Shown here piece after piece: positions 35,907-43,480 of a DNA stretch of 64,000 nucleotides; the stretch's first letter is position 1; each line of letters opens with the position of its first letter. Below the pieces are notes generated by a model. The model was not told where the DNA came from. It saw nothing but the letters and a program-made list of their open reading frames with translations, and ran no database searches. Source of the stretch: CADEED01 sp036677145 (lineage in GTDB: Bacteria; Pseudomonadota; Gammaproteobacteria; Steroidobacterales; Steroidobacteraceae); NCBI GenBank assembly GCA_036677145.1, contig JAKFFF010000111.1, forward strand, positions 12,489 to 76,488, read 5' to 3'. A program made the position numbers and the translations under genes.

Positions 35907-36908
35907 ATGGACTTCGGAACCGTTTCACTCACGCTGATTCTCCTGGTGATGCTCGCGCTCGCGTTCGACTTCATGAACGGGTTTCATGATGCGGCGAACT
36001 CGATCGCAACCGTTGTCTCGACCGGTGTACTCAAGCCCTGGCAGGCCGTGCTGTGGGCGGCGTTCTTCAACATCGTGGCGATCTTCTTTTTCCACCTGAG
36101 CGTGGCCGCCACCGTGGGCAAGGGCATCGTCGACCCTGCGTTCGTCGACAATCAGCTGATATTCGGCGCGCTGGCCGGCGCCATCGCCTGGAACCTGATC
36201 ACCTGGTACTACGGAATCCCGTCGAGCTCGTCGCACGCGCTGATCGGTGGCTTGATCGGCGCCGCGCTCGCGAAGGCCGGCACGGCGCCGCTGATGGCGC
36301 CCGGCATCCTCAAGACGGCGGCCTTCATCTTCATTTCCCCGCTGCTTGGCATGTTGCTGGGTTCGCTGCTCATGGTGCTGGTGTCATGGATCTGCTTCCA
36401 CCAGTCGCCGAAGCGCGTGGACAAGTGGTTCCGGCGATTGCAGCTCGTGTCCTCGGCGGCGTATTCGCTGGGACACGGCGGCAACGACGCGCAGAAGACC
36501 ATGGGCATCATCTGGTTGCTGCTGATCGCTGGCGGCGTCACGACGCAGGATCACCTGCCGGTCTGGGTCGTCATCAGCTGCTTCGTCGCCATCGGCCTCG
36601 GCACGATGTTCGGCGGCTGGCGCATCGTGAAGACGATGGGTCAGCGCATCACGAAACTCAAACCCGTCGGTGGCTTCGCGGCGGAGACCGGCGGCGCCAT
36701 CACCCTGTTCGTCGCGACATTCGCGGGAATCCCGGTGTCGACCACACACACGATCACGGGCGCCATCGTCGGCGTCGGCGCCGCGCAGCGGACGTCCGCG
36801 GTGCGCTGGGGCGTGGCGGGCAACATCGTGATCGCGTGGATCGTGACGATCCCCGCGTCCGCGGGCATAGCCGCGCTGTCCTGGTGGATCGGGGGCTTGT
36901 TTATCTAG
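35907..36908 (+). CDS. pit: Inorganic phosphate transporter, Pit family
   Basis: A proton-coupled low-affinity phosphate permease, 333 residues when started at the ATG at 35907 (MDFGTVSLTLILLVMLAL). About ten hydrophobic helices are visible. The two inverted PHO4 signatures are present: FMNGFHDAANSIATVVSTG near the N-terminus and VSTTHTITGAIVGVGA near the C-terminus. The segments SSSHALIGGLIGAALA and SLGHGGNDAQKTMGI are typical. It pairs with the DUF47 gene. Its TAG overlaps the dsbB TAG in convergent orientation (CTAG at 36905-36908). Confidence 0.94.
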   Translation: MDFGTVSLTLILLVMLALAFDFMNGFHDAANSIATVVSTGVLKPWQAVLWAAFFNIVAIFFFHLSVAATVGKGIVDPAFVDNQLIFGALAGAIAWNLITWYYGIPSSSSHALIGGLIGAALAKAGTAPLMAPGILKTAAFIFISPLLGMLLGSLLMVLVSWICFHQSPKRVDKWFRRLQLVSSAAYSLGHGGNDAQKTMGIIWLLLIAGGVTTQDHLPVWVVISCFVAIGLGTMFGGWRIVKTMGQRITKLKPVGGFAAETGGAITLFVATFAGIPVSTTHTITGAIVGVGAAQRTSAVRWGVAGNIVIAWIVTIPASAGIAALSWWIGGLFI

Positions 36909-37426
36909 TTTTTCCAGAGCGGGCGGACGCGCGCGCTGACTGGGTAGACGATGTTGTTCGCGATGCCGACGAGGCCGAACGCCACCGCGGTGATCAGCAC
37001 CCAGCCCGGCATCGAGACGCCGAGGAACGTCCAGTCGATCACGCCGCATTCCCCACCGCCGGTCATCACGCGGCGAATCACATCGTGCAGCGGGAACATC
37101 TGCAGCAGCGAATCGAGCGGCGCGCCGCAGGCGGGCACCGTGCCCGGCGGTTGCGCCTGAATCCACACGTGACGCCCGGCGACCCAGCTCGCGGCGCCCG
37201 CCGTCAGGAATATCAACACGCCGTATATGACCGCGCCGGTCCGCCCCGCGCGATGTAACGCCGCGATCAGGAACACGATGCCGAGTGCGCCGATACAGAC
37301 GCGCTGGAACATGCACAGCGGACAAGGCACGAAGCCCAGCACTTTTTCAGCGTAGATCGCGTAGGCGATCATGCCCGCGCAGGCGAGCGCGCAGGCGAGG
37401 TTGATCTTCTGGCGGCGGTCGAACAT
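36905..37426 (-). CDS. dsbB: Disulfide bond formation protein B
   Basis: A four-helix inner-membrane quinone reductase (173 residues) that reoxidises DsbA. The first redox pair is CPLC (FVPCPLCMFQR); the second periplasmic loop carries the other cysteines (VPACGAP and GGGECG). It starts at the ATG at 37426. A TATAGT box (37435-37440 on the minus strand) is only 8 nt from the ATG, so the transcript could be nearly leaderless; no -35 or Shine-Dalgarno is evident. No dsbA is present in the window. Confidence 0.94.
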   Translation of the reverse strand: MFDRRQKINLACALACAGMIAYAIYAEKVLGFVPCPLCMFQRVCIGALGIVFLIAALHRAGRTGAVIYGVLIFLTAGAASWVAGRHVWIQAQPPGTVPACGAPLDSLLQMFPLHDVIRRVMTGGGECGVIDWTFLGVSMPGWVLITAVAFGLVGIANNIVYPVSARVRPLWKN

Positions 37427-37532
37427 GGCGCGCGACTATATCGCGAACCGGGCCGCGCCCGCCTGCCGTGTATCGGCGCAGAACGGCCGCCGGGCGGCGC
37501 GCCGGAAGTGTCGGCGCCGCGCGGCGCTCGCC

Positions 37533-38135
37533 TCAGGACATGCCCAGTAGTTTGAGAACCTCGGCGCCCTTCTCCTTCACCTGCTTCGCCTTCGAGACCG
37601 CATCGACGGGATCACCCGAGGAAAACGCGGCGCTCGCGTCCGCCCAGGTCGTCTTCATCATGTCGAGCCCGGACTTGGCCTGGTCGAAAGATCCCTGGGT
37701 CACGTTCTTCGGCAGCCGCTTCGAGGCACTGAGCGAATCGACGCGACTCTGGATCGCCTCGACCATTTTCGGCACGTCCTGGGACAGCGCGTTCCACTCC
37801 CCGGTCGCGGCGGCCATCGCGGCCTCCGCTTCGGCCTTCTTGGCATCGACCCCGGATTTGAGCGAGGTCACCGCGCTCATGAGTTGCGGCGCGCCGGCCA
37901 GCACGGCCTTGTAGTCGCCGCTGGCGAGGTTGGCCTTCAGCGCCGCATAGGTCGCTTCGACGGCCTGCAGATCGGCGGGAGAATATTTGGCCGCATCCTC
38001 GCGAACACTCGCGATCGCCGCCTCGGCCTGCGCCAGCGCCTTCGTCGCGGGTTCTTTCTGACCGGCACAACCGACGATGACCATCGCCATCGTCAACCAA
38101 ATCGCATGGATCAACCTGGGGCTCGGCCTCGACAT
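37533..38135 (-). CDS. Small alanine-rich helical lipoprotein of unknown function
   Basis: A 200-residue predicted lipoprotein with a hydrophobic leader and lipobox ending IVGC at Cys23. The mature part is Ala/Lys-rich and helical, with long amphipathic stretches (LKSGVDAKKAEAEAAMAAAT; DAVSKAKQVKEKGAEVLK) that suggest coiled coils. No known domain was recognised. It lies 25 bp downstream of a LysM-protein gene on the same strand, so the two may form a small envelope operon. Confidence 0.75.
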   Translation of the reverse strand: MSRPSPRLIHAIWLTMAMVIVGCAGQKEPATKALAQAEAAIASVREDAAKYSPADLQAVEATYAALKANLASGDYKAVLAGAPQLMSAVTSLKSGVDAKKAEAEAAMAAATGEWNALSQDVPKMVEAIQSRVDSLSASKRLPKNVTQGSFDQAKSGLDMMKTTWADASAAFSSGDPVDAVSKAKQVKEKGAEVLKLLGMS

Positions 38136-38160
38136 GGGGCTCTCCTGGTCGGAAGGTGAA

Positions 38161-38367
38161 TTACGGGATCAGCAGTTTCTGACCCGGCTTGATCTTGTTA
38201 GGGTCCTGCAATACGTCACGGTTGGCGTCGAAGATCCGGTCATACAACATCTTGTCGCCGTAGAACTCCTCGGCGATCTTCGAGAGCGTGTCACCGCTCT
38301 TGACCACGTAGTACTGCGCGTAGGGATTGTCTTTTCCCGGGACCTGATTCTCGTCTGTCATGAGCAT
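38161..38367 (-). CDS. Single-domain LysM protein without a signal peptide
   Basis: A 68-residue protein consisting almost only of one LysM domain (YYVVKSGDTLSKIAEEFYGD, then FDANRDVLQDPNKIKPGQKL). The sequence resembles the LysM half of the potassium-binding protein Kbp/YgaU, which joins BON and LysM; the BON domain is absent here. No signal peptide is seen, so it may act in the cytoplasm. The ATG at 38367 is used; another ATG at 38361 is possible. It is probably cotranscribed with the lipoprotein gene downstream. Confidence 0.8.
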   Translation of the reverse strand: MLMTDENQVPGKDNPYAQYYVVKSGDTLSKIAEEFYGDKMLYDRIFDANRDVLQDPNKIKPGQKLLIP

Positions 38368-38479
38368 CGTTTAATCAATCCACCGGGGGTGGTCTATTGG
38401 ACTTGAGTCCCGGCCCTAATCGCTGCGTTGCCTGGGCGGCGAGAGTAAATTCCGCGACCCACCTTCCGGAGGAGCCGCC

Positions 38480-39091
38480 ATGCAACTTTTCGACATGCTC
38501 AAGGACTCGGGCGCCGTGCATTCAATGGCGCAGCAAATCGGCATCGACGACGAACAGGCGACTGCGGGCGCGGCCGCGCTGATGCCGGCGTTGCTCGGAG
38601 GGCTGGAGAAACAATCGCAATCCAATTCCGCGGGACTTTCGGGTGTCGCCTCATTGCTCGGCGGAATGGGCGGCGCGGGCCTGCTCGATCAGGTACTTGG
38701 CGCGAAACCAGCCGACGTCAATGCCGGCAACGACGTGCTCGGGCAGTTGTTCGGCTCGAAAGATGTCAGCCGCGCGGTCGCGCAGAACGCCTCGTCGACC
38801 TCGGGAATCGATCCGGCGATCTTGCGGAAGATGCTGCCGCTGCTCGCCATGGTGGTGGGCGGCTTCATCGCGAAGCAGTCGGGCGCACGCAATGCGGAAG
38901 GAGCCGGCGCAACCGAGAGTGGCGGCCTTGGGGGATTGCTCGGCTCGCTGTTCGGTGATGGTCAGAGAGCTGGCACTGTTCAGCAACCGCAGGGTGGCGG
39001 ACTCGAGTCGCTGCTCGGTTTTGGCGGGGGGAGCAATGCGCTTGATGACATTCTTGGTTCTATCGGGGCGGGGAAAGGGAAACCGCACTAG
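38480..39091 (+). CDS. DUF937 (YidB-like) protein
   Basis: A 203-residue protein of the DUF937 family. The N-terminal helical part (residues 1-50; AQQIGIDDEQATAGAAALMP and ALLGGLEKQ) is the family signature. The rest is Gly/Leu/Ser-rich with repeated GGLGGLLGSLFG-like segments. The function is unknown. A good CGGAGGAG ribosome site precedes the ATG. It is divergent from the LysM gene and followed by an 845-bp region without genes. Confidence 0.85.
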   Translation: MQLFDMLKDSGAVHSMAQQIGIDDEQATAGAAALMPALLGGLEKQSQSNSAGLSGVASLLGGMGGAGLLDQVLGAKPADVNAGNDVLGQLFGSKDVSRAVAQNASSTSGIDPAILRKMLPLLAMVVGGFIAKQSGARNAEGAGATESGGLGGLLGSLFGDGQRAGTVQQPQGGGLESLLGFGGGSNALDDILGSIGAGKGKPH

Positions 39092-39125
39092 AGAAGGGGT
39101 TCATTGAGTTTCTTGAATATTGTCT

Positions 39126-39375
39126 GTGCGCGTAGAACGGCCAGGCCGTCGCCCACGCGATGGGTTTCGCTCCCGCGGCGTCGTTTGAATTGTTGGTGGG
39201 GCGCTGATGTACGCCGGCTGTGCCAGCGGGAAATTTGGTCACTGCGAGATTGATTCGTTGGTAGTGCGCGGGATGGGGTGTCGTTTGCCGGCTCATCAGC
39301 TTGCGAAGTGGGGGACGCCGCGTCCGCTCAGCCCCATCGCGCGTGCACCGTCCTGGCCGTTCTACGCGCGCGCAC
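39126..39375 (+). repeat. MITE-like palindromic element, copy 1
   Basis: An element of about 250 bp whose ends are inverted copies of CGTAGAACGGCCAGG followed, after a few variable bases, by CGCGATGGG. The interior includes GTCGTTTGAATTGTTGGTGG and the stretch GGGGGACGCCGCGTCCGCT. It matches the reverse complement of copy 2 over nearly its full length at high identity by eye. Short reading frames inside (both strands) come from the repeat and are not taken as genes. Confidence 0.7.
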
Positions 39376-39598
39376 GGTCCACGAGACTCGGTGAAATCCG
39401 CGTTGGTGCACTTTTCGCCGGAGTGCACAAGCTGGCCAATGCGATTGTCCGCGACCGCGGAGTGGGAAGAGTCGCGGGATTCGGTGGCGTGCCGTGAAAC
39501 GCACGGGGTGGTTCTTGCGTCCTTTCTCCGCGCCAGAGGATGCGGACTTCACCCTATCTACTGGCACGCAAGATCGGAGCTGAAGACGGCGGGCGCGC
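39376..39598. other. Spacer between the two inverted elements
   Basis: No credible gene, RNA or promoter was seen. It contains one CTATCTAC octamer (39554-39561), the only copy of that word outside a gene. Confidence 0.4.
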
Positions 39599-39910
39599 GG
39601 GCCTGAGCAATCTTTCGAGCACGGCGCGCTGCCCCTGCAGGAACGGCCAGGACGGCGCACACGCGATGGGGCTGAGCGGACGCGGCGTCCCCCACTTCGC
39701 AAGCCGATGAGCCGGCAAACGTTGCCCCATCCCGCGCACCGCAATCCAGCGATCTGGGCACGCCCAAATTTCCCGCTGGCACAGCCGGCGTACTTCAGCG
39801 CCCCACCAACAATTCAAACGACGCCGCGGGAGCGAAACCCATCGCGGGGGCGACGGCCTGGCCGTTCCCGCGCCGCCCATCACCACGTGCTCGAAAGATC
39901 GCTCACGCCC
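39599..39910 (-). repeat. MITE-like palindromic element, copy 2
   Basis: An element of about 312 bp in inverted orientation to copy 1. Its outer terminal inverted repeats are about 25 nt with two mismatches, containing ATCTTTCGAGCACG. Inner terminal repeats (GAACGGCCAGG then CGCGATGGG) match those of copy 1. It ends 27 bp before the phoU stop codon and encodes no transposase. Confidence 0.7.
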
Positions 39911-39936
39911 GCGCGTCTGACCCCTCAACAACCGCT

Positions 39937-40653
39937 CTAGCGAGCCCGCAAATCCCGCTCCACATCTTCAAGTTTCGTGTGCCTGACGTCCTTGCCGTGA
40001 ACCATGTAGATCACGTATTCGCAGATGTTCTTCGCGTGATCCCCGATGCGTTCCAGCGCGCGCACGATCCACATGACATCGAGCGCGCGGCGGATGCTGC
40101 GTGGATCTTCCATCATGAACGTGATGCACTGACGCTGGATGGACTCGTATTCCTCGTCGACGACGCGATCCTGCCGCGCCACGCGCAGCGCCGCCTCCGC
40201 GTCCATGCGCGCGAACGCGTCGAGCGCCTCGTGCACCATCTCCGAGACGATGCGGCCGAGATGTTTGATCTCGCGATACTTGTCCGCGGGACGTTCCATG
40301 GTCGCGAGCCGCGAGGCGATATAGCCTATCTTCTCGCCCTCGTCGCCGATGCGTTCGAGGTCGGTGATGGCCTTGATGATGGCGACGATCAGCCGCAGGT
40401 CGCCGGCCGCCGGCGCGCGCGTCGCGAGGATTTTCTGGCACTCCTCGTCGATCGACACTTCCATGCCGTTGACCTTGAGGTCATCGCGCGCGACTGAAAC
40501 GCCGAGATTGCTGTCACCTTCGATGAGCGCGGTCACAGCGTTGGCGAGTTGCTGCTCGACCATGCCACCCATGGCCAGGACCTTGTTGCGCACGCGCTCG
40601 AGGTCGTCGTTGAAGCGGCGGGAAATGTGATGCGAAAGATCGGCGGTTTCCAT
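39937..40653 (-). CDS. phoU: Phosphate signalling protein PhoU (phoBR-linked copy)
   Basis: A 238-residue PhoU with two three-helix repeats. Conserved segments are RVRNKVLAMGGMVEQQLANA, ERIGDEGEKIGYIA and the C-terminal VRALERIGDHAKNICEYVI. It follows phoR by 43 bp in phoB-phoR-phoU. It is closer to the classical PhoU pattern (HISRRFNDDLERVRNKVL) than the copy at 26823. Two PhoU proteins may divide control of Pst transport and of PhoR; this is inference. Confidence 0.94.
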   Translation of the reverse strand: METADLSHHISRRFNDDLERVRNKVLAMGGMVEQQLANAVTALIEGDSNLGVSVARDDLKVNGMEVSIDEECQKILATRAPAAGDLRLIVAIIKAITDLERIGDEGEKIGYIASRLATMERPADKYREIKHLGRIVSEMVHEALDAFARMDAEAALRVARQDRVVDEEYESIQRQCITFMMEDPRSIRRALDVMWIVRALERIGDHAKNICEYVIYMVHGKDVRHTKLEDVERDLRAR

Positions 40654-40696
40654 GAGGCCTCAGAGGTTCCGGCAAGTCGATGACGAGTTCATGACA

Positions 40697-42010
40697 TCAG
40701 GCGCTCGCCGCCACGCGCGCTTCGAACACGCGCTCGCGCGGAAAGTGACAGGTGAAGGTGCTGCCGCGACCTTCGACGCTGTCGATCTCCAGCCGTCCGC
40801 CGTGGCGATACAACGCATGCTTGACGATCGCGAGCCCGAGGCCCGACCCGCCGGTCTCGCGGGAGCGGCCCGGGTCGACGCGATAGAACCGCTCGGTGAG
40901 GCGCGGGAGGTGTTCGGCTGGAATGCCGGGGCCGGTGTCGCGCACTGAAAAATGCGCACCGTCCGCGTCGGTCCACCAGCGGATGAATACACTGCCCTCG
41001 ACGGGCGTGTATTTCGCGGCATTGTCCACGAGATTCGAAAAAGCCGACTGCACCATCGCCTCATCCCCGATGAGCGTGGCGCGCGACTCGATGCTGACTT
41101 CGACATTGCGCGGATGCGTCGGGCGCGCGAGCACGTCCTTGCGCAGCATCGCGGCCATCGCGGCCACGTCGATCGGCGCTCCCTTGATGGGCCCGTCGTT
41201 CGCTTCGAAACGCGACAACTCGAGCAGGTCCTCGATGATGCGTGTCATGCGGTCGGTCTGCCGGCGCATCTCGGCGATCGGTCCGGCGAGCTCACCGAGA
41301 CCGGGATCCGAGCCGAAGGTTTCCAGGTATCCGGCGACTACGGTGAGTGGCGAGCGCAGCTCGTGCGAGGCGTTCGCGACGAAATCCTTGCGCATCTGCT
41401 CGAGCCGAACTTCGCGCGTGACATCGCGCAACATCAGCAATCTTTGATCCTCGCCGTACGAGATGAGCTGGAATGCGATGTGCCTTTCGACCGGCGAGTC
41501 GAGCCGCACGATGAGCGGGAGCGAGTTCTGCCCGGCGCGCAGGTACTCCACGAAATCCGGATGACGCACGAGATTGTCGATACGCAACCCGAGATCGGCG
41601 CGCCGCGACAGGTCGAGCAACTCTCCGGCCTTGCGGTTGAACCAGACGATCTCGCCCTGTGGATCGAGCATGACGACGCCGTCGGGCATCGCCGCCGTCG
41701 AACGCCGCAGCTCGCGGAACAGGCGCGTCAGGCGTTCCTTGTGGAAACGTTTGCGACGATGCAGCCGCACCACCTGCGCGACCACGTCGCTCCACAGTCC
41801 GGCGGCGCTGGGTGGGTCCGCGACGCTCCGGTTCTGCAGCCAGAACGCGAGCTGGCGCAGCTGCCAGAGATTCCAGGCGAGATACAACGCCAGCGCGCCG
41901 CAGACTCCCAGCCACACGGAGCCTGCGAACCAGCCGAGAGCGGCGCCGAGCGCGCAGGCGGCGAATACGCGCATCGCGACATAGACGAATGCCGTGGCGC
42001 TCGAATTCAT
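40697..42010 (-). CDS. phoR: Phosphate regulon sensor histidine kinase PhoR
   Basis: A membrane kinase of 437 residues. Two N-terminal hydrophobic segments (VYVAMRVFAACALGAALGW and VWLGVCGALALYLAWNLW) anchor it with little periplasmic sequence, as in E. coli PhoR. A PAS domain (about residues 95-200) is followed by the HisKA box NASHELRSPL with His216 as phosphoacceptor. The HATPase region has the N box FSNLVDNAAKYTP and the DTGPGIP and GGSGLGLAIV glycine boxes. It lies 27 bp after phoB. Confidence 0.95.
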   Translation of the reverse strand: MNSSATAFVYVAMRVFAACALGAALGWFAGSVWLGVCGALALYLAWNLWQLRQLAFWLQNRSVADPPSAAGLWSDVVAQVVRLHRRKRFHKERLTRLFRELRRSTAAMPDGVVMLDPQGEIVWFNRKAGELLDLSRRADLGLRIDNLVRHPDFVEYLRAGQNSLPLIVRLDSPVERHIAFQLISYGEDQRLLMLRDVTREVRLEQMRKDFVANASHELRSPLTVVAGYLETFGSDPGLGELAGPIAEMRRQTDRMTRIIEDLLELSRFEANDGPIKGAPIDVAAMAAMLRKDVLARPTHPRNVEVSIESRATLIGDEAMVQSAFSNLVDNAAKYTPVEGSVFIRWWTDADGAHFSVRDTGPGIPAEHLPRLTERFYRVDPGRSRETGGSGLGLAIVKHALYRHGGRLEIDSVEGRGSTFTCHFPRERVFEARVAASA

Positions 42011-42037
42011 CTAACTAATGCACCTGCGGCGGCCGGC

Positions 42038-42745
42038 CTACAGTGGCCGGGAAGAAAAGCGGTATCCCGAACCGCGCACTGTCTGAATGAGCCGGTCGTA
42101 GCCGAATTCCTCGAGCGCCTTGCGCAGGCGCCGGATGTGTACGTCGATGGTCCGTTCTTCGACATACACGTTGCCGCCCCACACGCGATCGAGCAGTTGC
42201 TCGCGCGTGTAGACACGTTCCGGGTGGGTCATGAAAAACGCCAGCATGCGGTATTCGGTGGGACCGAGCGCCACGGTCCGATCGCCCGCGCTCACGCGCT
42301 GGCTCGACTGGTCGAGCACCAGCCCTTCGATGTCGACGCGTTCCGTGCCTTCCACCGGCAGGGCGCGCCTCAGCACGGCGTTGATCCGCGCCAGCAGTTC
42401 GCGCGGTGAAAACGGCTTGGTGATGTAGTCGTCCGCCCCACCCTCGAGGCCCGCGACCTTGTCGCCTTCCTCCGCGCGCGCGGTGAGCATGATCACCGGC
42501 AGCTCGCGGGTTTCGCGGTCGCGCTTGAGCGCACGCGTGAATTCCAGGCCACTGGTGTCGGGCAACATCCAATCGACGAGCAGGAGATCCGGCATCTTGT
42601 TCGCGACTTCGGCGCGGCCGCTGCGGGCATCGGCCGCTTCGCGCACTTCGAAACCGGCGCGCCGCAAGCCAAAGGCGATCATTTCACGGATCGGACGTTC
42701 GTCTTCGACGACCAGAATCTGTTTTGCGGACATGTTTGCTGACAC
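42038..42745 (-). CDS. phoB: Phosphate regulon response regulator PhoB
   Basis: An OmpR/PhoB-class regulator of 235 residues. The receiver domain carries the acidic pair E14-D15, the phosphorylated D58 (LLVDWMLPD), and the switch residues Thr (IMLTARAEEGD) and Lys (DYITKPFSP). The winged-helix domain contains RVYTREQLLDRVWG and VEERTIDVHIRRLRKAL. The GTG at 42745 follows a GGA at short spacing; an ATG at 42733 is an alternative. A weak Pho-box-like repeat lies just upstream, consistent with autoregulation. Confidence 0.95.
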   Translation of the reverse strand: MSANMSAKQILVVEDERPIREMIAFGLRRAGFEVREAADARSGRAEVANKMPDLLLVDWMLPDTSGLEFTRALKRDRETRELPVIMLTARAEEGDKVAGLEGGADDYITKPFSPRELLARINAVLRRALPVEGTERVDIEGLVLDQSSQRVSAGDRTVALGPTEYRMLAFFMTHPERVYTREQLLDRVWGGNVYVEERTIDVHIRRLRKALEEFGYDRLIQTVRGSGYRFSSRPL

Positions 42746-42755
42746 GGCATTCCAA

Positions 42756-42784
42756 ATGACGATTTTGTGGCGTGCGCATTACAA
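42756..42784 (-). promoter_or_regulatory. Weak Pho-box-like repeat upstream of phoB
   Basis: Read on the minus strand, TTGTAAT, ACGCCAC and TCGTCAT are spaced at 11-bp intervals (4-bp linkers GCGC and AAAA), the periodicity of PhoB sites (consensus CTGTCAT). Only the outer two units resemble the consensus. It ends 11 bp before the phoB GTG. Confidence 0.3.
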
Positions 42785-42805
42785 CCGCAGTCTATTGCAG
42801 TTTGA

Positions 42806-43480
42806 TTAAACAGACGGTTCGGCGACGCGGTCCCTGACATAAACCGGCAGGGCGACGGCCGGATCGAGGATTTGACCCGCAGCCACCGCGGGCCGGGCCA
42901 GCTCCAGTATCTCCGTCGCGCGTGGCAGCAGCTCCGGAAACACATTCACGCCCCGCTCGCGGCAGCGCGCGGCGAGGTCGGGATACGCCTTCAATCCGCG
43001 GCCGGCGGCCACCCAGGACGAGCCTTCCGGCAACTCGACGGTGGATGCCGCTCCGACGTGTTCGACAGCCGGGGAAATGACTCCGGCCTGGATCTCGAAC
43101 GCTGCCCAGTAGACCTCGCGCATGCGCGCGTCATTGACGACGAGAACGCGCCCGGCGGCGGGATTCAACTGCGCCGCGCGCTGCGCAACGGCGGCGAGAT
43201 CCGAAATCGGCACGAGCCCCAGATCCGCGCCGAACGCCAACCCTTGAGCCACGCTCACGGCGAGCCGCACCCCGGTGAAGCCGCCCGGCCCTCGCCCGAA
43301 TGCGATGGCGTCGAGCGAGCGCAGCGTAAGTCCACCTTCGGCGAGGACCGCATCGACCATCGGCAGCAATTGCTCGGCATGCCCGCGCTCGAGCTCGAGG
43401 TATCGGTCGATGACGCGGTCGCCGATACCCAGCGATACCGAACAGGCCTCGGTGGCGGTGTCGAGCGCGAGGATCTTCAT
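42806..43480 (-). CDS. tsaB: tRNA threonylcarbamoyladenosine biosynthesis protein TsaB
   Basis: A 224-residue ASKHA-fold partner of TsaD, needed for t6A37 formation in ANN-decoding tRNAs. The N-terminus MKILALDTATEACSVSLG and the segment GRGPGGFTGVRLAVSVAQGL are family signatures. The ATG overlaps the yoaA stop codon by 4 bp; yoaA-tsaB linkage is common in gammaproteobacteria. TsaD and TsaE are not in the window. Confidence 0.95.
   Translation of the reverse strand: MKILALDTATEACSVSLGIGDRVIDRYLELERGHAEQLLPMVDAVLAEGGLTLRSLDAIAFGRGPGGFTGVRLAVSVAQGLAFGADLGLVPISDLAAVAQRAAQLNPAAGRVLVVNDARMREVYWAAFEIQAGVISPAVEHVGAASTVELPEGSSWVAAGRGLKAYPDLAARCRERGVNVFPELLPRATEILELARPAVAAGQILDPAVALPVYVRDRVAEPSV

Noticed and set aside
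39060..39931. Several short frames with similar translations (for example LAKWGTPRPLSPIA) on both strands
   Set aside because: The similarity comes from the two inverted MITE-like copies; the frames have no ribosome sites and differ in their ends.
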